A stretch of 42,237 bases of DNA, from the NCBI GenBank assembly GCA_045580165.1, contig JAZNNG010000053.1:1-42237 (forward strand). The letters run 5' to 3'. This stretch comes from UBA4717 sp045580165. Its GTDB lineage: Bacteria > Bacillota > Clostridia > Oscillospirales > CAG-272. The notes under the pieces were generated by a model. That model made no database searches and was not told the origin of the DNA. It saw only the letters and a program-made list of their open reading frames with translations. Every line of letters starts with the position of its first letter. Position 1 is the first letter of the stretch. Both the position numbers and the translations under genes were made by a program. Positions 9,760 through 18,388 of the stretch are shown here, in pieces.

Positions 9760-10631
9760 CACAAAATCCTTTTATAGAAATTAAAAATTTAACCTTTTCG
9801 TATGATGATGAAAACGCTTACGTTCCTGCAATTAAAAAGCTTGACCTTACAATAGAAAAAGGCAGCTTTGTTGCGGTTCTTGGACACAACGGCTCCGGAA
9901 AATCAACGCTTGCCAAGCTACTGAATTTGATTTTGACACCTACAAGCGGAGAAATATATATTGACGGAATGCTTATTACGAGAGACGATCTCAGCGATGA
10001 GGACATACTTTCGGTAAGACGCAAGATCGGTATGGTTTTCCAAAACCCCGACAATCAGCTTGTTGCAACTATTGTTGAGGAGGATATCGCATTTGGACCC
10101 GAAAATCTCGGCATACCGCCACTTGAAATCCGTGAACGTGTGGATAAAGCACTCGAAACTGTCGGAATGTCTGAGTATAAGCGTCACTCACCGCATCAGT
10201 TGTCGGGCGGTCAAAAGCAAAGAGTTGCGATAGCAGGAATAATCGCAATGATGCCGGAGTGCATAGTTTTTGACGAATCAACGGCTATGCTTGACCCCGC
10301 AGGTCGTGCCGAGGTAATGGAAACTATACAAAAGCTCAATCGCGAAGAAGATATCACCGTGCTTCACATAACTCATTATATGAATGAAGCTTTACTTGCA
10401 GACAGGGTGATCGTTATGAACGAAGGTGAGCTTATTCTCGATGGCAAGCCCGACGATGTGTTCAAAAACGTGGAAGCCATAAAAAATGCAGGTCTTGACG
10501 TTCCTCAGCAATACGAGCTGATCGACGAGCTGAAGCAACTCGGATACGACATCGACGTTCCCGAATCGCTCGATATCAAAGACTGCGCAAACGCAATATA
10601 CAATTATTATCAAAAGAAAGTAAGAAAATGA
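9756..10631 (+). CDS. ecfA1: ECF transporter ATPase EcfA1
   Basis: 291 residues. One of the two ABC ATPases that power the shared energy-coupling factor module for vitamin and trace-nutrient uptake. Walker A GHNGSGKST, Q-loop VFQNPDNQLV, signature LSGGQKQR, and Walker B CIVFDESTAMLDP are seen. The C-terminal extension after the H-loop (LHITHYMNEA) ends with a DIDVPE/ALDIKD-type tail typical of EcfA. ATG 9756 is chosen because it forms an ATGA overlap with the upstream stop; an in-frame ATG at 9741 inside the previous gene is less likely. Its own stop again overlaps the ecfA2 start by ATGA. Confidence 0.95.
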   Translation: MTQNPFIEIKNLTFSYDDENAYVPAIKKLDLTIEKGSFVAVLGHNGSGKSTLAKLLNLILTPTSGEIYIDGMLITRDDLSDEDILSVRRKIGMVFQNPDNQLVATIVEEDIAFGPENLGIPPLEIRERVDKALETVGMSEYKRHSPHQLSGGQKQRVAIAGIIAMMPECIVFDESTAMLDPAGRAEVMETIQKLNREEDITVLHITHYMNEALLADRVIVMNEGELILDGKPDDVFKNVEAIKNAGLDVPQQYELIDELKQLGYDIDVPESLDIKDCANAIYNYYQKKVRK

Positions 10632-11482
10632 ACGCTATTGAACTGACTAACGTATCATACACATACAGTCCCGATACACCGTTCAAAAAGCTTGCCCTTG
10701 ATAACGTAACCCTATCTATCAGAGCAGGCGCAATCACGGGACTTATGGGACATACAGGCTCGGGCAAATCAACCTTGGTTCAGCTTATAAACGGTCTACT
10801 GAAGCCGGAATCGGGAACTGTAAAGGTGCTCGGACAAGACATTTGGGAAAACCCTAAGGATATTCATAAGCTTCGCTTTAAGGTGGGCTTGGTGTTCCAG
10901 TATCCCGAATACCAGTTGTTTGAGGAAACCGTACGCCGTGACATCGCCTTCGGTCCTACCAATATGAAGCTCGAAGCAGACGAAATAAACAAAAGAGTTG
11001 AGATAGCCGCAAAGCTGTGCGGTATTGACAAAGCAACTCTTGAAAAATCGCCATTTGATCTTTCCGGCGGACAAAAACGACGTGTTGCTATAGCCGGAGT
11101 AATGGCAATGATGCCCGATATACTCATACTTGATGAGCCTGCGGCTGGTCTTGACCCGAGAGGGCGTGAGGAAATACTATGCGGAATATCGGAATTCAGA
11201 AAAGAACACAACTCAACCGTGATAATAGTAAGTCACAGTATGGAGGATATGGCAAAGTATTCTGACGACATAGTCGTTATGAAAAATTCGGGAATTTGCA
11301 CGAGTGGCTCAAAGGAAGAAGTTTTCAAAAAAACCGACCTTCTTACTGACGTAGGTCTCGACGTTCCGACAATAACTAAGCTCGCAAACGAGCTTGCCGC
11401 TATGGGTATGCCCTTAAGTAACGGTCATTACAGTGTTGAGACATGTGTAACGGCGATTTCAAAATTATTAAATAAACAATGA
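10628..11482 (+). CDS. ecfA2: ECF transporter ATPase EcfA2
   Basis: 284 residues. Partner ATPase of EcfA1 in the group II ECF module. Walker A GHTGSGKST, Q-loop VFQYPEYQLF, signature LSGGQKRR, Walker B ILDEPAAGLDP and H-loop IIVSHSMED are intact. The Q-loop wording (QYPEYQLF against QNPDNQLV) separates EcfA2 from EcfA1. It is translationally coupled to ecfA1 and is followed by ecfT after 33 bases. No substrate-binding S component is present in the window, so substrates must be set by S genes elsewhere. Confidence 0.95.
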   Translation: MNAIELTNVSYTYSPDTPFKKLALDNVTLSIRAGAITGLMGHTGSGKSTLVQLINGLLKPESGTVKVLGQDIWENPKDIHKLRFKVGLVFQYPEYQLFEETVRRDIAFGPTNMKLEADEINKRVEIAAKLCGIDKATLEKSPFDLSGGQKRRVAIAGVMAMMPDILILDEPAAGLDPRGREEILCGISEFRKEHNSTVIIVSHSMEDMAKYSDDIVVMKNSGICTSGSKEEVFKKTDLLTDVGLDVPTITKLANELAAMGMPLSNGHYSVETCVTAISKLLNKQ

Positions 11483-11515
11483 CGCAATTCATAGCCTGAT
11501 GGGCTTGGAGATATT

Positions 11516-12331
11516 ATGATAAAGGATATTACTCTCGGACAGTTCTTCCCCGGTAATTCATTGCTTCACAAACTTGATCCGAGAATAAAAATAATACTTG
11601 CTATAATTTTTATAGCTATAGTGTTTCTTGCAAAAACACCTCTCGCTTATGCCGAAATATTTTTGTATGCTTTGATTCTGATTATTATTTCAGGCATATC
11701 GATTAAAACAATACTTAAAAGTATGAAACCGCTGGTATTCATTCTAATATTTACGTCGGTGCTTAATATTTTTTGGACAGCAGGCGAAAATCTTCTGGTA
11801 GCTATAGGTCCTATAAAAATATATACTGAAGGAATAATGTTTGCACTGTTTATGGTGATTAGAATTTCGGTGCTTTTGATTTCAACCACTGTAATACTGA
11901 CATATACGACCTCACCTATTATGCTAACCGACGGAATAGAAAGACTTCTCTCTCCTCTTAAGGTTTTCAAGGTGCCCGTTCACGAATTTTCTCTTATGAT
12001 GACCATAGCGCTCAGATTCATACCTACGCTGATTGAAGAAACCGACAAAATTATGTCTGCTCAAAAGGCAAGAGGCGCCGATTTTTCAAGCGGCAGTCTT
12101 GTTGACCGAGCAAAGGCTCTGATACCCGTACTGATTCCCCTGTTCGTTTCGGCCTTTAGACGAGCTGACGAGCTTGCCACGGCGATGGAATGCAGGTGCT
12201 ATCACGGCGGAGAGGGACGCACAAAAATGACCGTATCGCGCATTTCTTCACTTGACGTAATCACGCTCATCGCATTTTTCGTCGCAGGTGCAGTTGTAGT
12301 ATTTACCAATACGTTGCCTTTGGGTGTTTAA
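11516..12331 (+). CDS. ecfT: ECF transporter transmembrane protein EcfT
   Basis: 271-residue membrane scaffold that couples EcfA1/EcfA2 ATP hydrolysis to the S component. The N-terminus GQFFPGNSLLHKLDPRIKI is a family hallmark. Several hydrophobic helices follow. The coupling-helix motifs with Ala-Arg-Gly signatures are seen as AQKARGADF (about residues 181-189) and ELATAMECRCYHGG (about 217-230). It ends two bases before truA. The ecfA1-ecfA2-ecfT-truA order is common in Firmicutes. Confidence 0.95.
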   Translation: MIKDITLGQFFPGNSLLHKLDPRIKIILAIIFIAIVFLAKTPLAYAEIFLYALILIIISGISIKTILKSMKPLVFILIFTSVLNIFWTAGENLLVAIGPIKIYTEGIMFALFMVIRISVLLISTTVILTYTTSPIMLTDGIERLLSPLKVFKVPVHEFSLMMTIALRFIPTLIEETDKIMSAQKARGADFSSGSLVDRAKALIPVLIPLFVSAFRRADELATAMECRCYHGGEGRTKMTVSRISSLDVITLIAFFVAGAVVVFTNTLPLGV

Positions 12332-12333
12332 CT

Positions 12334-13098
12334 ATGAAACATATTTTAAAGTTAAGATTTATCGGTACAGGCTTTTCGGGTTATCAAGTACAACCTGAAA
12401 AAAGAACTGTTCAATCAACACTGCAAGATGCAATAGAAATGCTTTTCGGCACAAGATATGACGTAAAGGGTTGCAGCAGAACAGACAGCGGTGTTCACGC
12501 AAATGTTTTCTACGCGACCTTTGATCTGCCGGACGGTACATCGTCGATTACTGCCGACAAAATGCCGGCTGCTTTCAATTCGGTTTTGCCCGACGACGTC
12601 GCGGTAACCGCCGCTACAACGGTTGATGACGATTTTCACGTAAGACATAACGTCACTTACAAGGAATATATATACGTTATAAATAATTCAAGCCACAGAG
12701 ATCCATTCTCAGTAGGACGCTCGCACCATTTTCCGAGAATGATTGACTTAAGCGGAATTGATAAAATGAACGTAGCGGCACAATATATATGCGGAAAACA
12801 CGATTTTGCCTGCTTTATGTCAAGCGGTTCATCCGTCGAGGACACCGTAAGAGACGTTAAATATCTCGAGGTCACAAAATCTGATGATATTATTACTATA
12901 CGAATTGCGGCAGACGGTTTTCTATACAATATGGTAAGGATAATTGCAGGAACTTTACTCGACGTAGGTCGAGGAAAAACCTCGCCTGATACCGTTAAAG
13001 AAATGCTCCGTTCACTTGACCGTACTAAATCGGGCCCCACGCTTCCCGCCTGCGGTCTGTACTTAAATCACGTAGAATTTGACGGAAAGATTTTCTGA
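12334..13098 (+). CDS. truA: tRNA pseudouridine(38-40) synthase TruA
   Basis: 254 residues. It converts uridines 38-40 of the anticodon arm to pseudouridine. The catalytic Asp lies in CSRTDSGVHA near residue 52. Other family segments are YKEYIYVI, HDFACFMSSGS, and the C-terminal FLYNMVRIIAGTLLDVGRGK. It starts two bases after ecfT and lies in the same operon. Confidence 0.96.
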   Translation: MKHILKLRFIGTGFSGYQVQPEKRTVQSTLQDAIEMLFGTRYDVKGCSRTDSGVHANVFYATFDLPDGTSSITADKMPAAFNSVLPDDVAVTAATTVDDDFHVRHNVTYKEYIYVINNSSHRDPFSVGRSHHFPRMIDLSGIDKMNVAAQYICGKHDFACFMSSGSSVEDTVRDVKYLEVTKSDDIITIRIAADGFLYNMVRIIAGTLLDVGRGKTSPDTVKEMLRSLDRTKSGPTLPACGLYLNHVEFDGKIF

Positions 13099-13109
13099 AG
13101 GAGAACAAA

Positions 13110-13673
13110 ATGACAACTCTTGAACTTTTCATACTCGCAGTCGGCTTATCAATGGACGCATTAGCGGTAGCCATTTGCAAAGGCTTGTCGGTAAGACGAA
13201 TGAAGGCGTCTCACGCAGTAATTACAGGCGCATATTTCGGCGGATTTCAGGCGCTAATGCCCTTGATAGGATACATACTCGGAAAGCAGTTTGAATCGCT
13301 CGTTACAAACATAGACCATTGGATAGGCTTTGTGTTGCTTGTGCTTATAGGTGCGAATATGATAAAGGAATCGCGTTCATGTGCAGAATGTATGAACGAT
13401 TCGTTCTCCGTAAAGGTTATGCTTCCTCTTGCGGTTGCAACAAGTATAGACGCTCTTGCAGTCGGAATAACGCTTGCGTTTCTGAAGGTAAACATCTTAA
13501 CGTCTGTTCTCTTTATAGGCGTTATCACGTTCGCTCTCTCGGCAATCGGAGTAAAGGTAGGTAACGTGTTCGGCTCAAAATATAAATCAGCCGCCGAGCT
13601 CACCGGAGGAATAGTTCTTATACTGATGGGAACAAAGATCCTCCTTGAACATTTGGGCGTAATTAATTTATAA
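13110..13673 (+). CDS. mntP: Manganese efflux pump MntP
   Basis: 187-residue membrane protein with six predicted helices. Two inverted half-repeats each carry the conserved acidic signature: GLSMDALAVAICKG near residue 13 and TSIDALAVGI near residue 111. The family exports Mn2+. It follows truA by 11 bases with RBS AAGGAG and is the last gene before a strong terminator. There is no room for a yybP-ykoY Mn riboswitch directly upstream, so Mn control, if any, is not through a leader here. Confidence 0.93.
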   Translation: MTTLELFILAVGLSMDALAVAICKGLSVRRMKASHAVITGAYFGGFQALMPLIGYILGKQFESLVTNIDHWIGFVLLVLIGANMIKESRSCAECMNDSFSVKVMLPLAVATSIDALAVGITLAFLKVNILTSVLFIGVITFALSAIGVKVGNVFGSKYKSAAELTGGIVLILMGTKILLEHLGVINL

Positions 13674-13675
13674 AT

Positions 13676-13703
13676 AAAAAGGTCTGCAAATGCAGACCTT
13701 TTT
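13676..13703. terminator. Bidirectional terminator between mntP and sugar kinase
   Basis: A perfect 13-bp stem (AAAAAGGTCTGCA paired with its complement) has a 2-base loop and T/A-rich flanks on both sides. It lies between convergent mntP and the sugar kinase gene and can serve both. Confidence 0.9.
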
Positions 13704-13715
13704 ATTTATGTAAAG

Positions 13716-14747
13716 TTATCTCGCGATACGACCTGTTCCGTCGCCGCCGATGAGCTTTTCAACTTCATCAACTGTTACGAGGTTGAAGTCGCCGAGAATG
13801 CTGTGCTTAAGACAGCTTGCGCCAACCGCAAACTCGAGAGCAGCCTTGGGGTCGCCCTTAGCAGTAAGACCGTAAATGAGTCCGCCTGCGAAGGAGTCGC
13901 CGCCGCCGACTCTGTCTACGATATCAGCCATATCATATGTCTTGCTATGATAGAATTCCTTACCGTCATTGATACAAGCGGACCAGATGTTTCTGTTTGC
14001 GCTTACGCTCTGGCGGAGTGTTATTGCAACACACTTGAGGTTAGGATACTGCTTAAGAACCTTTTCTGTGATATTCTTGTAGGAATCGAGGTCGATCTGA
14101 CCAAGCTCGGGCTTTGCATCAGCGGTAATGCCGAGAGACTTCTGACAGTCCTCCTCGTTAGCTATAAGTACGTCAGTGTACTTTGTAAGCTCGGGCATAA
14201 TTTCATCAGCTCTCTTACCGTACTTCCAAAGCTTTGCTCTGTAGTTAAGGTCCATAGAAACTGTGATACCGAGCTTCTTAGCAGCCTTCATTGCGTTGAG
14301 AGCCTCAGCGGCAGTATCAGCGCTTACTGCAGGAGTGATACCTGTTACGTGGAACCATTCCGCACCGTCAAAAATCTTTTCCCAATCAAAGTCACCCGAC
14401 TTGATGTTAGAGAACGAAGAATAATCACGGTCGTAGATTACCTTAGAGGGACGCTGGCAGGAGCCTGCCTCGAGGTAGTAAATACCTACTCTACCCTTCT
14501 TGTAAGCGATGTTCGAGGTGTCAACGCCGTACTTCTTGAGCTCTCTTATGCAAGCAAGCGAAAGATCGTTTTCGGGAAGCGCAGTAACGAAAGCTGCGTC
14601 AAGACCGTAGTTACAAAGAGATACGGCAACGTTAGCTTCGCCGCCGCCAAAAGTTGCATCCAATGTTGCACTCTGAAGAAGACGTTCAAATGCAGGAGAC
14701 TTAAGTCTGAGCATAATCTCGCCGAATGTGACAAATTTCTTACTCAT
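13716..14747 (-). CDS. kdgK: PfkB-family sugar kinase, probably 2-dehydro-3-deoxygluconokinase
   Basis: 343 residues. Ribokinase/PfkB kinase; the closest remembered group is KDG kinase, which phosphorylates 2-keto-3-deoxygluconate in the uronate/Entner-Doudoroff branch. The N-terminal FGEIMLRL, FGGGEANVAVSL near residue 35 and the C-terminal anion-hole motif VGGGDSFAGGLIYGL with catalytic Asp are seen. ATG 14745-14747 is chosen because GGAGGAAAT precedes it; an in-frame upstream ATG would lie beyond the RBS. It is monocistronic. No KDG aldolase or uronate genes are adjacent, so substrate is inferred from family only. Confidence 0.8.
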   Translation of the reverse strand: MSKKFVTFGEIMLRLKSPAFERLLQSATLDATFGGGEANVAVSLCNYGLDAAFVTALPENDLSLACIRELKKYGVDTSNIAYKKGRVGIYYLEAGSCQRPSKVIYDRDYSSFSNIKSGDFDWEKIFDGAEWFHVTGITPAVSADTAAEALNAMKAAKKLGITVSMDLNYRAKLWKYGKRADEIMPELTKYTDVLIANEEDCQKSLGITADAKPELGQIDLDSYKNITEKVLKQYPNLKCVAITLRQSVSANRNIWSACINDGKEFYHSKTYDMADIVDRVGGGDSFAGGLIYGLTAKGDPKAALEFAVGASCLKHSILGDFNLVTVDEVEKLIGGDGTGRIAR

Positions 14748-14781
14748 TTTATTTCCTCCGAAATACAATAATTACATTTTA

Positions 14782-14810
14782 ATTATATCACTAAAAAATC
14801 CTTATTTCAA
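14782..14810 (-). promoter_or_regulatory. SigmaA-type promoter for the sugar kinase
   Basis: On the minus strand: TTGAAA (14805-14810), 17-base spacer, TATAAT (14782-14787), 34 bases upstream of the start. Confidence 0.7.
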
Positions 14811-14891
14811 TAGTTTTTTGATATTTAATGCAATTTTTAATAACACTTTGCGAATAATAATAAAACCATAAGGAAAACGAGGAAATAAGAA

Positions 14892-15854
14892 ATGATAAAT
14901 AAACAAAAATGTGCCGTAATAGGCTGTGGATTTGTCGGTTCGACCATAGCGTACACGCTTATGGACCACAGTATATTTTCTGAAATGGTACTGATAGATG
15001 CGAACGATAAGAAGGCCGAGGGTGAGGCTATGGACTTAAACCACGGACTGCCGTTTATTTCACCGATGAAGATATATAAGGGAGATTACGCGGATCTAGA
15101 GGATGCATACGTAATCATAATAGCCGCAGGTACAGGTCAAAAGGCGGGAGAATCGAGGACCGAGCTCGTTGACAGAAACGTAGAGATATTCAAAAGCATC
15201 GTACCGAGCATTACTAAATACAACAAAGAGTGCATTATACTCGTAGTATCTAACCCCGTAGATATATTGACCTACGTTACCTATAAGCTTTCGGGATTTG
15301 AAAGCAACCGCGTCATTGGGTCAGGTACTGTTCTTGACACGGGACGTTTAAAATATCTCGTGGGTGAGCATCTCGGAGTTGACAGTAGAAACGTTCATTC
15401 CTTTATAATCGGCGAACATGGCGACAGTGAGCTTGCCGTCTGGAGCAGTGCTAACATATCCGGTATCGACCTCAACGATTACTGTCATATTACAGGAAAG
15501 AAATACGACCCTCAAACACTCGAGGATATGTATATTCAAGTTCGTGACAGTGCATATAGAATTATAGAAGGCAAGGGTGCCACATATTACGCGATCGGTC
15601 AGGCTACACTCAGAATAGTCAAAAGCATAGTAAAAAATCAAAAGTCCGTACTTCCCGTCTCCTGCCTTGTTGACGGTCACTACGGACTTGAGGATATGTA
15701 TATGGGCCTGCCTGCCGTTGTCGGAAGCGAGGGAGTCAGTAACGTACTCGAAATTCCCCTTAACGCAGAGGAAGGGCAACGTTTAAGGTCATCTGCGAGG
15801 TTATTAAAGAGTATCATTGAGCAGATATCTGATAAAATAGATTATATCAGTTGA
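14892..15854 (+). CDS. ldh: L-lactate dehydrogenase
   Basis: 320 residues. Reduces pyruvate to L-lactate with NADH, re-oxidising NADH in fermentation. The Rossmann motif is GCGFVGSTIAY (about 11-21). GQKAGESR has Gln at the substrate-discriminating position, where malate dehydrogenase has Arg. The proton-relay His lies in IGEHGDSE, and DRNVEIFKSIVP and GSGTVLDTGRL are family segments. RBS GAGG is present. The last 8 bases overlap the tail of the opposite-strand gene that follows. Confidence 0.95.
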   Translation: MINKQKCAVIGCGFVGSTIAYTLMDHSIFSEMVLIDANDKKAEGEAMDLNHGLPFISPMKIYKGDYADLEDAYVIIIAAGTGQKAGESRTELVDRNVEIFKSIVPSITKYNKECIILVVSNPVDILTYVTYKLSGFESNRVIGSGTVLDTGRLKYLVGEHLGVDSRNVHSFIIGEHGDSELAVWSSANISGIDLNDYCHITGKKYDPQTLEDMYIQVRDSAYRIIEGKGATYYAIGQATLRIVKSIVKNQKSVLPVSCLVDGHYGLEDMYMGLPAVVGSEGVSNVLEIPLNAEEGQRLRSSARLLKSIIEQISDKIDYIS

Positions 15855-16590
15855 CGCCTTCGTAAATTATCACTTTGCCCGATTTGTCGGCAACGTGAAC
15901 TATACCGTATTCTATCAAGGCGTTGAGCGAATATCTTGCGCGTCTGTCCTTGATTTTCATGATCTTTTCAAATTCAGCAAACGTAAATCTGCCGTCCGTT
16001 ATTTCGGGCGGCAGAAACGCTTTTACGTCTTTTGCCGATTCAATAGCGGTTACATATTTTAAAGAAACAGGCATTTTGTAAAGCTTTGTGCATCTGCTTT
16101 TTCTCTCAGGACCGTAACCGTCAAGTAGCTTATACTCGTCCACGTCAACAAACAACAATTCAAAACGAAGTCTTTCGTGATTTATAAATCTTCTGATTTT
16201 AGAGGCTTCATACAGAAATTCTACGGGACTTCCCTTTTTGTTTGATTTATTTTTCGCAACGACAGCACCGGTTTCGGGGTCTATCCAAACTATATGCTTG
16301 TTTAAAGCAATAGGATATACGACTGTAACGTAATACTCCTCAAGATACTTTTCAAGTTTTTTATTAAGTCTGTTAAAGCTTGTGGTCTGAATTTCAATTA
16401 TTCTATCCCCGTACTTGATATCGGCAACAAATCCTAAAACGTCAACCTCGCGATAACATTCATCGGGCTCATAATAAGATTTTACAACTGCGTGTAAAGC
16501 CTTCTCTCCCATAGTGCCGATACCGCATCTTTTAGAGTAAAAATCATATTCGGAGACAATTTTTGAAAACCTGATGGAATCGTGCTTCAT
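15847..16590 (-). CDS. Uncharacterised protein with possible PD-(D/E)XK-like core and C-terminal winged helix
   Basis: 247 residues; I do not recognise a named family. Residues about 25-70 look like a PD-(D/E)XK core. Glu29 lies in a helix (GEKALHAVV), Asp57 in a strand (GFVADI), and a next strand has Glu66-Ile-Gln68 (IIEIQTTSF), a D-x8-E-x-Q pattern. A basic helical segment and strands follow. Residues about 190-247 look like a winged helix (FTFAEFEKIMKIKDRRARYSLNALIEYGIVHV). No signal peptide or membrane segment is seen. It has its own promoter and overlaps the ldh 3' end by 8 bases on the opposite strand. Nuclease activity is not demonstrated; it could be a DNA-binding protein with a decayed core. 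Confidence 0.6.
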   Translation of the reverse strand: MKHDSIRFSKIVSEYDFYSKRCGIGTMGEKALHAVVKSYYEPDECYREVDVLGFVADIKYGDRIIEIQTTSFNRLNKKLEKYLEEYYVTVVYPIALNKHIVWIDPETGAVVAKNKSNKKGSPVEFLYEASKIRRFINHERLRFELLFVDVDEYKLLDGYGPERKSRCTKLYKMPVSLKYVTAIESAKDVKAFLPPEITDGRFTFAEFEKIMKIKDRRARYSLNALIEYGIVHVADKSGKVIIYEGVN

Positions 16591-16622
16591 TATCTACCGT
16601 CCTACAACGTCATTATACGAAT

Positions 16623-16650
16623 ATTATACCATAAATACAAAGAACTTCAA
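16623..16650 (-). promoter_or_regulatory. Promoter for the PD-(D/E)XK-like gene
   Basis: On the minus strand: TTGAAG (16645-16650), 16-base spacer, TATAAT (16623-16628), 33 bases before the ATG. Confidence 0.55.
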
Positions 16651-16702
16651 GCCATTACCTTAAAATTTGGGTACATTTATCGGTTAAATTTCTCAATATT
16701 TA

Positions 16703-16730
16703 TTGACTTTTTTTGTTTTTGTTATATAAT
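16703..16730 (+). promoter_or_regulatory. SigmaA-type promoter for the Gfo/Idh/MocA-mnmM unit
   Basis: TTGACT (16703-16708), 16-base T-rich spacer, TATAAT (16725-16730). Confidence 0.7.
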
Positions 16731-16740
16731 ATATTAAGTA

Positions 16741-16761
16741 TGTCAAGAGATATACTTGACA
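16741..16761. promoter_or_regulatory. Operator-like inverted repeat at the transcription start
   Basis: Perfect 7-bp arms TGTCAAG-N7-CTTGACA begin 11 bases after the -10 box. The position is typical for a repressor site over the start of transcription. No cognate regulator is adjacent. Confidence 0.45.
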
Positions 16762-16794
16762 AGCCGTTACAGTCGGCACGGAGGTTTTTGAATT

Positions 16795-17835
16795 ATGAAA
16801 AAGAATCTTGTAGTTATCGGATATGGCGGAATGGGCTCGTGGCACGTTGGTCACGCGCAAAAGAGCGACATAGTTTCCCTCAAGGGAATTTACGATATCG
16901 ACCCTGCTAAAACAGAGCTTGCCAGATCCAGAGGAATATACGCATACGACTCGTTTGAAGACGTACTTAACGACAAGGACGTTGACCTTGTTACCGTAGC
17001 GATCCCTAACGATCAGCATAAGGACGTTGTAAACGCTGCACTCAACGCAGGCAAGCACGTTATCTGCGAAAAGCCTGTTACACTTTCGACCGAGCTTTTA
17101 CTTGAAATGATCGCTTGCGCAAAGAAAAACGGCAAGGTGTTCTCAGTTCACCAGAACAGACGCTTTGACGTTGACTATCTTGCAATGAAGAAGGTCCACG
17201 ATAGTGGAGAGATCGGAAAAATATTCAACATTGAATCCAGAGTTCACGGCTCGCGCGGTATCCCCTCCGACTGGAGAGGCATGAAAAAATACGGCGGCGG
17301 AATGATCTATGACTGGGGCATACACCTTATAGACCAGATCATGATGATAAAGGGTAAGGATATCAAGAAGGTATATTGCCGTGTTGACAACATAACGAAC
17401 AAGGAAGTTGACGACGGCTTTAAGCTTGAGCTTACCTATGCAGACGGTAGCCGTGCATACATAGAGCTTGGTACATACAACTTTATAGCTATGCCCAGAT
17501 TCTACATGCAGGGTCTCGGCGGTACAGCTCTTATAACCGATTGGAAGGAAAACGCCAAGGTCGTTAAGTGCAAGTATTGGCACGAGAGTGAGGTCGTTCC
17601 CGTTGAAACCGCCGCAGGGCTTACAAAAACAATGGCACCTCGCGACTCTATTACGGTCGACGAGTACGAAATAGACAAGCCTGTATCCGATGTTCACGAC
17701 TACTACCGTAACTTCTGCGATGCAATCGACGGCAAGGCAGAAAAGATGGTTTCCGACGAGGATATGCTCTTTGATATGAAGGTCATGGAAGCGGCGTTCA
17801 AGTCGGCAGCTCTCGGTCAGGTCATCGAATTCTGA
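16795..17835 (+). CDS. Gfo/Idh/MocA family NAD(P)-dependent oxidoreductase
   Basis: 346 residues. Sugar or inositol-type dehydrogenase; substrate not determinable. The N-terminal Rossmann motif is VIGYGGMGSWHVG (about 6-18). The catalytic-region EKPVTLS lies near residue 93, HQNRRFD near 119 and GGGMIYDWGIHLIDQI near 167 (the conserved His region). The RBS GGAGG sits 9 bases before ATG. An operator-like repeat lies at the promoter, suggesting sugar-type regulation. It is followed by mnmM after a single base, an unexpected pairing with a tRNA enzyme. Confidence 0.9.
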   Translation: MKKNLVVIGYGGMGSWHVGHAQKSDIVSLKGIYDIDPAKTELARSRGIYAYDSFEDVLNDKDVDLVTVAIPNDQHKDVVNAALNAGKHVICEKPVTLSTELLLEMIACAKKNGKVFSVHQNRRFDVDYLAMKKVHDSGEIGKIFNIESRVHGSRGIPSDWRGMKKYGGGMIYDWGIHLIDQIMMIKGKDIKKVYCRVDNITNKEVDDGFKLELTYADGSRAYIELGTYNFIAMPRFYMQGLGGTALITDWKENAKVVKCKYWHESEVVPVETAAGLTKTMAPRDSITVDEYEIDKPVSDVHDYYRNFCDAIDGKAEKMVSDEDMLFDMKVMEAAFKSAALGQVIEF

Positions 17836-17836
17836 T

Positions 17837-18388
17837 ATGATAGATTTACTTGAACTTGAAAAAAGCTTTTTAGCTCCACACATATCCGAAGGCGTTACCG
17901 CCGTTGACTTTACTATGGGAAACGGTCACGATACCGCATTCCTTTCAAAGGCGGTTGGTGAAAGCGGTAAGGTGTATGCTTTTGATATCCAGGAATCGGC
18001 TCTTATCAGCACTGAAAAGAATCTCAAAAACGAAGGTTGTCCCGAGAATTATACCTTGATTTGCGCTTCGCATCACAGAGTCAAGGAATTTGTAAAGGAA
18101 CCCGTTAAGATCGGAATGTTCAACCTAGGTTATCTTCCCGGAGGCGACAAGCGTATCACAACGCTTCGTGAAACCACGATAGAAGCGGTAAAATCCGCCA
18201 TCGATCTTATGGATAGTGATGCCGCGCTCCTGATAGCCGTATATCCCGGACACGAAGAAGGAGAAATTGAAGGCGAGATGCTTACTGAACTGTTTGCAAC
18301 CTATTCAAGATACAAATACTGTATCGGCAAGTTCAGATTTTGCAACTCACCAACATCCCCTTACTTCTTTATAATTGAAACCAAATAA
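17837..18388 (+). CDS. mnmM: tRNA mnm5s2U methyltransferase MnmM (YtqB family)
   Basis: 183 residues. Class I methyltransferase of the YtqB/MnmM family, which methylates the aminomethyl group of nm5s2U34 in tRNA in Gram-positives lacking the MnmC methylase. SAM motif VDFTMGNGHDTAFL (about 23-36), AFDIQESAL and the family hallmark FNLGYLPGGDK near residue 94 are visible. It starts one base after the oxidoreductase stop. Its stop codon lies inside a terminator palindrome. Confidence 0.88.
   Translation: MIDLLELEKSFLAPHISEGVTAVDFTMGNGHDTAFLSKAVGESGKVYAFDIQESALISTEKNLKNEGCPENYTLICASHHRVKEFVKEPVKIGMFNLGYLPGGDKRITTLRETTIEAVKSAIDLMDSDAALLIAVYPGHEEGEIEGEMLTELFATYSRYKYCIGKFRFCNSPTSPYFFIIETK

Noticed and set aside
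13099..13109. Mn riboswitch (yybP-ykoY) before mntP
   Set aside because: Only 11 bases separate truA and mntP, leaving no room.
13803..14771. 322-residue open frame opposite the sugar kinase
   Set aside because: It is fully antisense to a clear PfkB kinase with RBS and promoter, and its translation matches no family. It arises from codon bias.
14892..15854. Malate dehydrogenase
   Set aside because: The discriminating residue is Gln in GQKAGESR, as in lactate dehydrogenase, where malate dehydrogenase has Arg.
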